Assembly: GCA_013390945.1 (NCBI GenBank)
Contig: JACAUC010000009.1
Span: 1 to 52,160, forward strand
DNA: 52,160 bases
Reading direction: 5' to 3'
From: Candidatus Chloroheliaceae bacterium
GTDB lineage: Bacteria > Chloroflexota > Chloroflexia > Chloroheliales > Chloroheliaceae
The notes under the pieces: generated by a model
What the model saw: only the letters and a program-made list of their open reading frames with translations
Database searches by the model: none
What the model was told of the DNA's origin: nothing
Position numbers and translations under genes: made by a program
Shown here: piece by piece, positions 7,696-16,246 of the stretch
Position numbering within the stretch: the stretch's first letter is position 1
Layout: each line of letters begins with the position of its first letter

Positions 7696-8352
7696 GTGGA
7701 TTATCCTCCTCCCCCTTGGAAACTAAAAGGTCAGCTTTACGGTTCAATCTGGGCTGTGCCACTACGAAATTTGCAGGTAGAACTTCCGCCGGTTTTCAAG
7801 CCTCTAACCTTATGGGGTAGAACTGGGGTTTTCGCAGCCTTCGCCGATTACCAACCGGGAGGCACTTTAACCTATCACGAACTCTTGGCGGGCTGTGTCA
7901 TTCAATTAAGAGGCAGTCTGCGCTTTGCTCTTACGGTTACGCATATGTGGGTAGATAGCGAGGCTTCGTTAAAGGGGGGCCGGGCAATGTGGGCTGTTCC
8001 TAAAGAACTAGCTACTTTCCAATTTGCGTCTAACCGTGCCAACCGCGATTTTAAGGGAATGGCCCAAAATGGTCTAGCTTTGGCTCAAGGTGAATTCAGT
8101 GGAGTGGTAAACCTACCCCGTAAGCTACACTTGCCCGTACCTTTTCCTGCTTTACAAATGCAAAACGACCTACCACTAAATGCTTCTGGCTCTTTCTGGA
8201 GCGTCTTAGAACTTTGCCGGGGATGTATGGCTATTCCGGTGGAAAGCCCACTGGCACAACTAGGCATTGCTGGACGAAAACCCGTGTTAAGTTTTGGCGG
8301 ACTTGACTTTCGGATGCACCTAGAAGCGGCTCGTCCCTTGATTATTAAATAA
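7696..8352 (+). CDS. acetoacetate decarboxylase-like protein
   Basis: 218 residues from GTG 7696. It shows the ADC-superfamily pattern: PPPPWKLKGQ, TYHELLAG, THMWVDSEASLKGGRAMWAVPKELATF and a C-terminal LSFGGLDFRMHLEAARP. True acetoacetate decarboxylase uses a Lys-Lys pair in a PKK motif; here it is PKE, so the second Lys is missing. Activity as a decarboxylase is doubtful, and a related lyase or binding role is possible. It follows the ABC gene by 23 bp and is probably cotranscribed. Confidence 0.7.
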   Translation: MDYPPPPWKLKGQLYGSIWAVPLRNLQVELPPVFKPLTLWGRTGVFAAFADYQPGGTLTYHELLAGCVIQLRGSLRFALTVTHMWVDSEASLKGGRAMWAVPKELATFQFASNRANRDFKGMAQNGLALAQGEFSGVVNLPRKLHLPVPFPALQMQNDLPLNASGSFWSVLELCRGCMAIPVESPLAQLGIAGRKPVLSFGGLDFRMHLEAARPLIIK

Positions 8353-8373
8353 AAATGTTGTAATCGAATTATC

Positions 8374-8402
8374 TTGACAATCGCCCAAATCTAGCTCATT
8401 AT
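8374..8402 (+). promoter_or_regulatory. candidate promoter of glgC-glgA
   Basis: TTGACA (8374-8379), a 17-bp spacer and CATTAT (8397-8402) give an approximately 115-nt leader before glgC. Confidence 0.6.
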
Positions 8403-8516
8403 AGCCCAAGATAGAGGAATCTCAACGCACAAATACCGCTCACTGAAGAAGAAAAGAAGGAAGAATGGACTTAAAGGCCCTAGGATTAGTTTGGAAAAAT
8501 AAAGAGGATTTCGAGG

Positions 8517-9836
8517 ATGAATAGGCCACTTAAAAAAGATGTAGTTACGATCATTCTGGCAGGTGGTCAGGGTGAACGTTTGAGTATTTTGTCTGAAAGA
8601 CGGGCCAAGCCCGCGGTACCTTTCGCGGGGAAGTACCGCATTATTGACTTTGCCTTGAGTAATTGTGTCAATTCTGGTTTGTTTGACATCTTGGTACTTA
8701 CCCAATATCGCCCACTTTCGTTGCACGACCATATTGGGATTGGTAAACCCTGGGACTTGGATCGCTTGCACGGTGGAGTACGGATGGTATCACCTTATTT
8801 GGGCCGCAAAGATGCCGATTGGTATAGGGGAACAGCCGATGCAGTTTACCAAAATATCAGTGAGCTAATCGAATTGGCCTGTGAAAATGTGCTAATTCTG
8901 GGTGGCGACCATATTTATAAGATGGACTATCGCCCGATGATTAACCTACACTTAGAAAAACAGGCCGAGGCCACCGTTGGGGTAATGCGTGTGCCAATTG
9001 AAGAGGCCCATCGCTTTGGTATTGTGACGGCAGATGATAGCGGACGGATTGTAGATTTTCAGGAAAAACCCAAACAACCTAAAAGTAATTTGGTTTCGAT
9101 GGGAATTTATGTCTTTAATAAAGAGGTTTTGATTGATCGCCTGCTAAAGGATGCTGACAATCCCAATAGCCAGCACGACTTCGGTCATAATATTATCCCA
9201 CGCATGATTCAAAATGGTGATCCGGCCTATGCCTATGCTTTTGATGGCTACTGGCGCGATGTGGGTACGGTTCAATCTTACTGGGAAGCCAACATGGAAT
9301 TGTTGGAAGATCCTCCTGCCGTAGACCTCTACGAGCGAGGTTGGGTAGTACGAACTAGGAGTGAAGAGCGACCACCTGCGATTATAGGCAGCGAGGCTAA
9401 GGTGGAAAGAAGCCTGATTTCGCATGGTTGTCAAATCCATGGGGAAGTAATTCACAGCGTCCTCTCCCCTGGGGTGATCGTGGAAGAAGGAGCCATAGTA
9501 CGAGACTCGATTATTATGTTTGATACCGTTATCGGTAAAAACTCGGTGATAGACCGCTCGGTACTAGATAAAGAAGTGGTCATTGGGCCGAATAGCAACA
9601 TCGGCTATGGTGACGATCAGACCGTAAACAAGCGCGAGCCGCAACGCCTCAATACCGGAATTACTCTTATTGGAAAACGATCCGAATTGCCAGAGGGGAT
9701 TAAGGTTGGGCGCAATTGTAAAATCGGGACTGAGTTGAAAGCCAGCGAATTTACTTCGCTTGAACTTGCCAGTGGGGAGACCGTCGAAACCTCTATTCAA
9801 CAAAAACCAAAACGGCGCGAGCGGAGGGTTGAATAG
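8517..9836 (+). CDS. glgC: glucose-1-phosphate adenylyltransferase
   Basis: 439 residues. It makes ADP-glucose from ATP and glucose-1-phosphate, the committed step of bacterial glycogen synthesis. Visible blocks are [23 protein letters not shown] (nucleotidyl binding), [23 protein letters not shown] (metal Asp), HRFGIV and FQEKPKQP (sugar-phosphate Lys). A C-terminal left-handed beta-helix carries repeats such as [19 protein letters not shown]. Length is normal for GlgC. It forms an operon with glgA, 3 bp away. Confidence 0.95.
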   Translation: MNRPLKKDVVTIILAGGQGERLSILSERRAKPAVPFAGKYRIIDFALSNCVNSGLFDILVLTQYRPLSLHDHIGIGKPWDLDRLHGGVRMVSPYLGRKDADWYRGTADAVYQNISELIELACENVLILGGDHIYKMDYRPMINLHLEKQAEATVGVMRVPIEEAHRFGIVTADDSGRIVDFQEKPKQPKSNLVSMGIYVFNKEVLIDRLLKDADNPNSQHDFGHNIIPRMIQNGDPAYAYAFDGYWRDVGTVQSYWEANMELLEDPPAVDLYERGWVVRTRSEERPPAIIGSEAKVERSLISHGCQIHGEVIHSVLSPGVIVEEGAIVRDSIIMFDTVIGKNSVIDRSVLDKEVVIGPNSNIGYGDDQTVNKREPQRLNTGITLIGKRSELPEGIKVGRNCKIGTELKASEFTSLELASGETVETSIQQKPKRRERRVE

Positions 9837-9839
9837 GTC

Positions 9840-11285
9840 ATGAAGATTCTCTTCTTGGCGGCGGAGGTTTCACCTTTCGTCAAAGTAGGGGGACTGGCGG
9901 ATGTCGCTGGTTCCCTACCTCTCGCCTTGGCTGCTCTCGGTCACGATGTGCGCGTGGCAATGCCCCGTTATGACCATATTACACCTGAACGCTACGGCCT
10001 CAAGCAGGTGATTGAACGCATAGATGTCCCTATTGGAGGAGGTGCTACTGGAGTATCCGTCTTTGAGGGACAATTGCCCTCTCAAGAAGGTGGGCCACAG
10101 GTGCCTATCTACTTTATCCAAAACCAGCACCACTTTGAACGCCAAAAAACTTATGGTTACGAGGATGATGCAGATCGCTTTATGGTATTTTGCCGCGCCT
10201 CGTTGATGATGCTTTATTTGTTGGATTGGAAACCCGACTTAATCCATAGCAACGACTGGCATACGGCACTCGTCAACAACTACCTAAAGACCATCTATCG
10301 TTATGATCCCATCTTGGGAAACATTCGTACCGCCTTCACTATTCATAACCTAGCCTATCAGGGTATCTTCGATAAAGGCTGGTTGCGACAGGCGGGCCTA
10401 GAACCATACGGCATTGTCTGGGGTGATCGAGATGGGGCCGTCAATGTGATGGGGCGCGGTATTGCCTACGCTGATGCTGTCAGCACGGTTAGTCCCACTT
10501 ATGCTTCCGAAATCCTCACTTCCACCTATGGGGAAAATTTAGAGTGGTTGTTGAATTATCGCTGGGGCCATTTGTGGGGTATTCTCAATGGGATTGATTA
10601 CACGCTCTTCAATCCGGCCACTGACCCGCATATTAGCTCTAACTATGATGTAACCTCGCTCGAAAAACGGGCCGCGAACAAATTAGACCTCCAACAGCGG
10701 GTAAAGTTGCCCCCAAATAGTAAGCTACCAATTATCGGCATGGTCTCCCGTTTGGTAGATCAGAAGGGACTTGACCTCATAACAACGGCAGCAGAATGGA
10801 TCCTACAAAAAGAAGTCCAACTAGTCATCTTAGGAACAGGCGAGCAACGTTACATAGATTTTCTGCGGTGGCTCTCACAACGCTATCCTGAGAAGGTAGT
10901 AATACTACCTACTTTTGATGCAGAGATGGCTCAAAAAATCTATGCGGGTAGTGACTTCTTCTTGATGCCCTCGCGCTTTGAGCCGTGTGGTCTAGGTCAA
11001 TTGATTGCGATGCGCTATGGTACTATTCCGATAGCACGGCATACGGGCGGCTTGGCCGATACCGTTCAGGAGTACAATCCTGTAACTGGCACAGGTAATG
11101 GCTTCCTCTTTGGCCCTTACGATGCGTTGCATATGTTGGGCGCACTTGATCGGGCAATCACTATCTATCACCAGCCAGAGGAGTGGAAAAAATTAGTCCA
11201 GATTAACATGCGACAGGACTACTCTTGGGAAGCCTCGGCCCGACAGTACCTTGATTTCTACCGTCAGGAGCTTGGCTTGGTTTGA
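9840..11285 (+). CDS. glgA: glycogen synthase (GT5, ADP-glucose type)
   Basis: 481 residues. It extends alpha-1,4-glucan chains using ADP-glucose from GlgC. The N-terminal KVGGLADVAGSLP is the ADP-glucose binding motif. HSNDWHTALVNNYL and FTIHNLAYQGIF mark the N-domain. SRFEPCGLGQLIAMRYGTIPIARHTGGLADTV is the C-domain acceptor/catalytic block. Length is normal. It is the last complete chromosomal gene before the mobile element. Confidence 0.95.
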   Translation: MKILFLAAEVSPFVKVGGLADVAGSLPLALAALGHDVRVAMPRYDHITPERYGLKQVIERIDVPIGGGATGVSVFEGQLPSQEGGPQVPIYFIQNQHHFERQKTYGYEDDADRFMVFCRASLMMLYLLDWKPDLIHSNDWHTALVNNYLKTIYRYDPILGNIRTAFTIHNLAYQGIFDKGWLRQAGLEPYGIVWGDRDGAVNVMGRGIAYADAVSTVSPTYASEILTSTYGENLEWLLNYRWGHLWGILNGIDYTLFNPATDPHISSNYDVTSLEKRAANKLDLQQRVKLPPNSKLPIIGMVSRLVDQKGLDLITTAAEWILQKEVQLVILGTGEQRYIDFLRWLSQRYPEKVVILPTFDAEMAQKIYAGSDFFLMPSRFEPCGLGQLIAMRYGTIPIARHTGGLADTVQEYNPVTGTGNGFLFGPYDALHMLGALDRAITIYHQPEEWKKLVQINMRQDYSWEASARQYLDFYRQELGLV

Positions 11286-11420
11286 GGTTATCAGTCTTTG
11301 GTTTGCATATTTCAGACTAAGTGTGAACCAAGTTGACAGTTTTGAATGGCGTTTGAGCTTGTTTATACTTCAAACTCTCAACCAGTTTTGAAATATGTCT
11401 AAAGAGGCTTGAACGCCCAA

Positions 11421-11462
11421 AAGTTGTGATGTAGGGTGTCTGGGTTACCCCACATCGCAACT
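11421..11462. other. hairpin in glgA to tRNA intergenic region
   Basis: AGTTGTGATGTAGGGT and ACCCCACATCGCAACT are complementary apart from G-U pairs (16-bp stem). There is no T-run. It lies between glgA and the truncated tRNA and may end glgA transcription or be part of an older insertion. The rest of 11286-11493 has no ORF. Confidence 0.5.
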
Positions 11463-11493
11463 GGTCGTACTATATTTATAGATTGATGAATGG

Positions 11494-11522
11494 TTGACAG
11501 TTAAAAGAAAAGGTGATATATT
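11494..11522 (+). promoter_or_regulatory. strong promoter of tRNA-Gly
   Basis: TTGACA (11494-11499), a 17-bp spacer and TATATT (11517-11522) lie 25 bp before the tRNA-Gly 5' end. Because the tRNA is cut short, this host promoter now reads into the first element gene. Confidence 0.8.
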
Positions 11523-11546
11523 CATAGCGTAGAGCAAATGAAATCT

Positions 11547-11600
11547 GCGGGTGTAACTCAGTGGTAGAGTTCTTGCTTCCCAAGCAGGTACTCTTGGGTA
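11547..11600 (+). pseudogene. truncated tRNA-Gly (CCC), left attachment scar
   Basis: GCGGGTG acceptor 5' strand, D-arm CTCAGTGGTAGAG, anticodon stem-loop CTTGC-TTCCCAA-GCAGG (anticodon CCC) and the first T-stem bases CTTGGGT are present. The T-loop and the acceptor 3' strand (expected CACCCGC) are missing; the sequence turns into unrelated AAAGAAAAGCC. Tyrosine recombinases often use tRNA genes, but usually restore the 3' half. I find no matching 3' half in the rest of the window. Confidence 0.8.
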
Positions 11601-11619
11601 AAGAAAAGCCATAAGAAGT

Positions 11620-12102
11620 GTGAAGCCAATGACTCAAATAGTACAAAATCCCTCTTTTAGCGATAGCCTGCCAAATCTAAACTCGACGTTTCTTGCCAAT
11701 CTCCCTGCCTCTTTACGTGACAAGCTCAGTGCCACTCTTTCTCAAGAGGAAATGAGGCAACTTAATATGAGCGTAGAAACAATTGTTAGTACTGAAACCA
11801 AAATTGAAGAAACCCCAGCCCAAATTTATGAGCGGCTGGAAAAGAAATATGCTCACCTTCATGGCGTTGAGATTAGTAGCGTTCAAGTTGAAGAGAGGTA
11901 TGGTATAAATCGCGATTCAGTAAGAAGCTGGGTGAGATCGCGTTGGGTTAGAACACTCAAAACTGGTATGGGCCATGGGGTTCAGACGGCTTTTGACGAG
12001 GGTGATGTGGCCGTCATGGTCGAGTTAAACAGCATTCGCCGAGGCGATAGCCCGAAGCCAGGGCCATACAAAGGCGGTTGGCGGCCCCCGGAGCGGTGGT
12101 AA
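11620..12102 (+). CDS. HTH DNA-binding protein, possible excisionase
   Basis: 160 residues, ATG 11620 or 11629. The C-terminal part holds an excisionase/MerR-like helix-turn-helix: VQVEERYGINRDSVRSWVRSRWVRTLKTG...FDEGDVAVM (about 88-132). The N-terminal 60 residues are polar. It ends in a basic, Pro/Trp-rich tail. It is the first gene after the disrupted tRNA, a usual place for a recombination directionality factor. A chromosomal regulator is the alternative. Confidence 0.65.
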   Translation: MKPMTQIVQNPSFSDSLPNLNSTFLANLPASLRDKLSATLSQEEMRQLNMSVETIVSTETKIEETPAQIYERLEKKYAHLHGVEISSVQVEERYGINRDSVRSWVRSRWVRTLKTGMGHGVQTAFDEGDVAVMVELNSIRRGDSPKPGPYKGGWRPPERW

Positions 12103-12144
12103 TGGATTATGTTGGCCATCCTCGCTAAACAAAACGTAACCATT

Positions 12145-12182
12145 GAAAGTGAGTCCGGTTCAAGGCACGGACTCACTTTTTA
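12145..12182 (+). terminator. rho-independent terminator
   Basis: The stem AAAGTGAGTCCG/CGGACTCACTTT (12 bp) is followed by TTTAATAAAA. It closes the HTH gene unit. Confidence 0.9.
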
Positions 12183-12193
12183 ATAAAACCGCC

Positions 12194-13493
12194 ATGAACC
12201 AAACCGACCTAGTAACATTCAACCAAGCAATTGCCCTCGCCCATGCCGGGCAAAAAAGAACTGGCATACCAAAGACTGGAAGCTTTATTTCAATCTAATC
12301 CGTCCGACCCAAACATTGTATTATGGTTAGCATTTACTACACCTGACTTACAAGATGCGGAATCGGCACTGCCATATATTATTAGTATTGACCCAAATAA
12401 CTCTAATTTACCCAAGGCCAAGGAATGGTTAGCATCGGAAAAGAGGAAACGACTCGAACAAACACCGACTAACCGCCTTGCACAACTAGGGACATCCCCT
12501 CCCATGCCCTACCACTATAACAACCTTCCTGTTTGCAGAAAGTGTGGTAAGCCCTCCGGGGTATTCGGTGCTTTAGTTTTCAATAGGCTTACAGGGCGTT
12601 GTGTTAACTGTGAAGTGGCTAACAAGCAGGCTTTAGAGCGATTTAAGGCCACTTTTCTTAATATTACTCAAGATAATGACCTACCTGAAGAAAAATGGAA
12701 TAGGTTAGCCGCAAGCGCAAAAGCCGATTCATTAAATCGGGCAGAAACGTTAAATTTTATCCAAGATGATGCAGTAAGGCTATTAGAGCGGATCGTGAGT
12801 TTTGCGAATACGGGAGACATTCTTAATGAGGCGATTGATAGCCAGTTACAGAAGTTAAGCACAGTCTTAGCTATCCCTGATAATCGTATTCAGCCAATTA
12901 TCAATCAAGTTCGGAGATTAAGAACCCTGTCAGACATCAGGCAGGGTAAATTTACCACTTTGGATTCAGACGCATTTCTTGAGTCTGGTGAATTATGCTA
13001 TATGGATATGGGGGCCAAATACCTAAAAACCACAGCACGGCAAAGTTACAAAGTACATGGTCGGTTTTTGGCAACCAATAAGAAGCTCCGGTTCTTATCT
13101 TCTACAGAGGGCGGGGTAGAAATACCTTGGACTAGCATAATGCGGGTAAGTCTTACAAATGATGGGGTACTCTTAGAGCTATCGAGGAAGGCAGGTAACG
13201 GCTACTATGATGTAGTGGATCCTTGGATAGCAGAGGCCACCATAACTACCCTTGTCAGAATGAATAACAGGCATATTTTTGCTCAAAATTCGTCGGATGC
13301 CACCCGTCATATTCCCCAAAATGTAAAGATTGCGGTATGGCAACGTGACCAGGGCAAGTGCGTACAATGCGGGGCTAAAGACTATCTGGAATATGACCAC
13401 ATTATCCCCTTTAGCCTGGGAGGGGCCAGTACTGTTCAAAATGTGCAGGTACTATGCCGAAAATGTAACTTAGCAAAAAGCAATAAGATATAG
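12194..13493 (+). pseudogene. TPR-like plus HNH endonuclease protein, frameshifted at an A6 run
   Basis: The long open part (12231-13493) lacks a natural start. Reading from ATG 12194 gives MNQTDLVTFNQAIALAHAGQK, which continues as KELAYQRLEALFQSNP only if one A is removed from the A6 run at 12252-12257. Parts in order are a TPR-like N-terminus, a zinc pair CRKCG/CVNC near residues 115-140, a middle region with a PH-like segment (CYMDMGAKYLKTTARQSYKVHGRFLATNKKL), and a C-terminal HNH nuclease (CVQCGAKDYLEYDHIIPFSLGG...CRKCN). HNH proteins of this kind cut DNA. In phages they serve packaging or homing; here defence or recombination roles are also open. The frameshift may be real decay, phase variation or a sequencing error. 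Confidence 0.75.
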
Positions 13494-13502
13494 CCTTTAA
13501 AT

Positions 13503-13516
13503 ATTTAGGCATAAAT
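13503..13516. promoter_or_regulatory. dispersed ATTTA-N4-TAAAT site 1
   Basis: ATTTA-GGCA-TAAAT, within AATATTTAGGCATAAATATA, lies between the HNH gene stop and its terminator. It is one of six similar intergenic sites in the element. Confidence 0.55.
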
Positions 13517-13518
13517 AT

Positions 13519-13549
13519 AGAAAAGCCCGGTTCACCGCCGGGCTTTTCT
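13519..13549 (+). terminator. rho-independent terminator
   Basis: A 12-bp stem AGAAAAGCCCGG/CCGGGCTTTTCT with a 7-nt loop and flanking T-rich DNA lies downstream of the HNH gene. Confidence 0.9.
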
Positions 13550-13612
13550 ATTTCATAGCCAAATCAACCCCAACCGAGTTTTTAAATTGGTCTTAATCTA
13601 GTCGTAAACCCG

Positions 13613-13640
13613 TTGACAGGTTCCCAACTTATGCTATAAT
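13613..13640 (+). promoter_or_regulatory. early operon promoter
   Basis: TTGACA (13613-13618), a 16-bp spacer and an extended -10 ATGCTATAAT (TATAAT 13635-13640). It is the only consensus promoter I see before the 13751-23967 gene run, whose members mostly overlap or nearly touch. Confidence 0.8.
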
Positions 13641-13750
13641 ACATACATACGAGCCAACGAATTTAAAAACCAAATTGCCCAATGGCTACGTCTGGAAAAC
13701 AGGCCAAGGGCAATCTAGCAATCTATATAAGGAGCTAAGTATACCACACG

Positions 13751-14290
13751 ATGATTACACTATCACAAATCGAGAAGAAGGCTATTGAAGACGCTATAGC
13801 CAAAGCCGAAAAAGAAGGGTTGGAAGTGGTTCAGGCATTGGGCGGCTCAAACATCTTTCAGGTCATATCTGGCGGGAACACCTATACGGTGGTCTTTGAA
13901 AAAGTTAACGGTGTCATGCGCGGAGAATGTAACTGCAAGGCGGGGAAGATCAACCGCAAGTGCAAGCACCTTGTCTTGGCCGGAAGGCTTTACAAAGAGC
14001 AACTACAGGACAAAGCCGAAGCGAAAGCCGAGGCCACTACCGCCATCGCCACCAAGACCAATAACCACCATGCTACCTCCATGCCGGAGGCCACCGCATC
14101 CAACACTGACCAGAGTACCAGTCCTGCCCTGGTCAGTGGGGTGGCCCCGGTAGCCGCGCCCGAAGCCAATGAACCGGGTTGCTCCAAGTGCGGCCAGCCG
14201 CTTACCAAGACGAACATGGGCTACAAAGGAAGGTGCAATACCTGCTGGAACGTTGAAGTCGCTAAGAATGAAGCGGATTTGTGGGGGTAA
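13751..14290 (+). CDS. SWIM zinc-finger protein with C-terminal zinc ribbon
   Basis: 179 residues, RBS AAGGAGC. A SWIM motif C-x-C-x8-C-x-H (ECNCKAGKINRKCKHLV, about 55-75) is typical of DNA or protein binding. A long Ala/Thr/Pro linker leads to a four-cysteine ribbon (CSKCG...CNTCW, about 147-166). It is the first gene of the early operon, next to the annealing protein, so a recombination accessory role is plausible (SWIM proteins such as Shu2 act with recombinases). Function is not proven by sequence. Confidence 0.75.
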   Translation: MITLSQIEKKAIEDAIAKAEKEGLEVVQALGGSNIFQVISGGNTYTVVFEKVNGVMRGECNCKAGKINRKCKHLVLAGRLYKEQLQDKAEAKAEATTAIATKTNNHHATSMPEATASNTDQSTSPALVSGVAPVAAPEANEPGCSKCGQPLTKTNMGYKGRCNTCWNVEVAKNEADLWG

Positions 14291-14292
14291 CG

Positions 14293-14896
14293 ATGGACGA
14301 TAACACCAATAGCGGGGCTTTGACCCTGCGGCTACGCAATGGCGATTACTTAGAGGTAAAGTGGCGCTTACTGTGGCTACGAAACGTCTGCCCCCCCCGC
14401 TCAACTTGAGACCGAAATGGTTCATTTTGACCCGGAGAATAAGCTGGCGGTCTTTAGGGCAAAGATCACTATACCCGAGGGTGGTAGTGCGACAGGTTGG
14501 GGGAGCGAAACGGGCGACGATTTCAAGGATTTCATCGAGAAAGCGGAGACGAAAGCGATTGGAAGGGCTTGTGCGGCTCTCGGCTTTGGAACCCAACATT
14601 GCCAAGATTTCGATTATGATAGCCAAAGTCAAGGTCGCGTAGTGGATGCCCCGGTCAAGAACCCGGCACCAACACAGCAGGCTAAAACACCGACAGCACA
14701 GCAAACATTGGACGGCCAAAGCAAGGCATTAGTGACCGAGAAGCAGGTTAAATTCATCTACGGCACTGGAAAAGCACAGGGCATGAGTGATGGGCAGGTA
14801 GTCTCACTCTGCCGTAGCAAATTCGGCGTAGTACCAGAGGATCTGTCTAGGGGCGACGGCAGCCGCTTTATCGACATGCTGAAACAGCCGATTTAA
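14293..14896 (+). pseudogene. Rad52/Sak-like single-strand annealing protein, frameshifted at a C8 tract
   Basis: From ATG 14293 the frame gives LTLRLRNGDYLEVKWRLLWLRNVCPP. It then hits a stop, unless one C is dropped from the C8 run at 14391-14398. The correct continuation is PAQLETEMVHFDPENKLAVFRAKIT. The KAIGRACAALGFGTQ block (about 95-110) and ETEM element are hallmarks of phage Rad52-like annealing proteins, which anneal complementary strands in phage replication and recombination. The C-terminus carries a short RuvA-like helical domain (VTEKQVKFIYGTGKAQGMS...). An internal start at ATG 14417 would make only the truncated form. Confidence 0.75.
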
Positions 14897-14911
14897 GGGA
14901 GGGAAGGAAGA

Positions 14912-14971
14912 ATGAAGAAGCGCAGAAACACTTTAGCCGCCCAAGAGCGAGGGGAGGCGGCAAGAGCATGA
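14912..14971 (+). CDS. 19-residue micro-ORF, translationally coupled
   Basis: ATG 14912 behind a strong RBS (GGGAGGGAAGGAAG) encodes MKKRRNTLAAQERGEAARA. Its stop overlaps the next start (ATGA at 14968). It may only feed ribosomes to the next gene, or be a small basic product. Confidence 0.35.
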   Translation: MKKRRNTLAAQERGEAARA

Positions 14972-15630
14972 CCACGCAAAGCCTGAATGAGGCCCTGCCC
15001 AGTGGCAAACCTACCCAGCGTTTTACGCACGGTCAACTGGTAATTTGGCTACAAGACCAGTTAGGCAGCAGTAGCTACCAACAGGGGATTGAGGCAGTGG
15101 TAGTGCAGATGGTAGGCAGAAATGTCGAAATCCGATTGTCGTTGCCATCCGGCCCGACCCAGCCGATCACTGTACTGGCCGACACGCTCCGGGTGCTATG
15201 CCAGCATTGCGGGTTCTATCCCGTCAATCTAGGGAGTACCCGTTGCCAGCGATGCGAATGCGAAGAAGTTTCGGCTAAGAAACCGGGCAGCCTAACAGAA
15301 GCGGCTTCGGTTCTTGAACTGAAATTTACTGGCTACATCGAGCGGGGCGAGGGCTGCCCTGCCTGCGGTAGCCCTGAGCGCGAGGTTTACGCATCCTTGA
15401 ACGACGCAACCTGTATAGAGCATGTGTGTGCCGAATGTGGGCTGTATGAAAATTATTTCGCACAGGTGCTGGCCGTCTCAATTACCGCCCGGCGGATGTA
15501 CCAAGAGCTAAAACGATTGAAGTCTACTCTTCTAACAGGGTTGCCCCAAGTCGAGCAAGCCCGGCTAGAAGGCATTTTGAGCATGGCCCACAACGTTTTT
15601 GAAAATTTTGAAGAAGGGGAGGTGCAGTAG
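14968..15630 (+). CDS. double zinc-ribbon protein, unknown function
   Basis: 220 residues with two Cys4 clusters: CQHCG...CQRCEC (about 74-93) and CPACGS...CAECG (about 130-155). The second resembles TFIIS/Tbp-like ribbons that bind DNA or RNA polymerase. The C-terminus is helical (residues 165-220). It overlaps the micro-ORF and directly abuts the next gene. I cannot name the family. Confidence 0.7.
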   Translation: MTTQSLNEALPSGKPTQRFTHGQLVIWLQDQLGSSSYQQGIEAVVVQMVGRNVEIRLSLPSGPTQPITVLADTLRVLCQHCGFYPVNLGSTRCQRCECEEVSAKKPGSLTEAASVLELKFTGYIERGEGCPACGSPEREVYASLNDATCIEHVCAECGLYENYFAQVLAVSITARRMYQELKRLKSTLLTGLPQVEQARLEGILSMAHNVFENFEEGEVQ

Positions 15631-15957
15631 GTGGCTAAGAAAGCACGTGCTGGCCGATGTGCCTATCCAAAACTTCAAGCAGTCGTCCCAACTCGGCAAC
15701 CAAAGCCAGAACCAATGTCGTTCCAACGCATCTTAGAGACGACAAAGAAGGGGACGGCGGCGCGGCGTGATGCTGCGCTGGAATTTATCGCAAGGACGCT
15801 GCGCTATAACGAACAAGCCGCTTACGATTTCGCCTGCTATTTTGATTTAGCAGGCGAAATCGAATGGGAAAAGGCCAAGAAACGAAACTGGCCTCAATCA
15901 ATGGGAAGGAAAGAAGATGAACGAGAACGAGAAAGTAGCGGCAAGGAAACCGCTTAG
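15631..15957 (+). CDS. small unknown protein
   Basis: 108 residues from GTG 15631 with RBS GGGGAGGTG overlapping the preceding stop. Basic N-terminus, then a helical segment (SFQRILETTKKGTAARRDAALEFIARTL). No known motif. A 15-bp inverted repeat lies within it at 15825-15862. Confidence 0.6.
   Translation: MAKKARAGRCAYPKLQAVVPTRQPKPEPMSFQRILETTKKGTAARRDAALEFIARTLRYNEQAAYDFACYFDLAGEIEWEKAKKRNWPQSMGRKEDERERESSGKETA
15825..15862. repeat. perfect 15-bp inverted repeat inside a coding region
   Basis: CGATTTCGCCTGCTA (15825-15839) and TAGCAGGCGAAATCG (15848-15862) are separated by 8 bp. There is no T-run. It would form a strong mRNA hairpin about 50 nt before the next start codon and may regulate or slow translation in the operon. 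Confidence 0.6.
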
Positions 15958-16225
15958 CACAAGGCAAATTGAGCAGCGCAAAGCGGCAGGGCGGGCCAGA
16001 GCCGCCAAACGCACATCAGCAGAGCAATCCAACTACGGCCAGATCAGGGCAGCGGCAATGACTCACGAGGAGCGTAGCAGGGCTGGTCAAGCAGGTATGA
16101 ACGCGAACATGAGTAAAGCAGGGTTTGACGACCAAGGCCGCTGCCTATTCCAGAAGAGGGCGGTCGAGACTAGGTGGAGAGCCGCTCGGCGGTCAGGGCT
16201 ACATCCCTTACACCCACGCCGATGA
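15917..16225 (+). CDS. basic Ala/Arg-rich small protein
   Basis: 102 residues. RBS GGGAAGGAAAG lies ahead of ATG 15917. It overlaps the preceding gene by 41 bp in another frame. It has a conserved-looking helical block RQIEQRKAAGRARAAKRTSAEQSNYG and a GQAGMNANMSKAG segment. Charge and composition suggest nucleic-acid binding (inference). Confidence 0.55.
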   Translation: MNENEKVAARKPLSTRQIEQRKAAGRARAAKRTSAEQSNYGQIRAAAMTHEERSRAGQAGMNANMSKAGFDDQGRCLFQKRAVETRWRAARRSGLHPLHPRR

Positions 16226-16246
16226 CAAAAAAGAGGAAGGGTGCTA

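Noticed and set aside
14003..14719. 238-residue open frame on the minus strand
   Set aside because: It is antisense to the SWIM and annealing genes, has shadow-like Gly/Arg/Leu-rich composition, no ribosome site and no domain.
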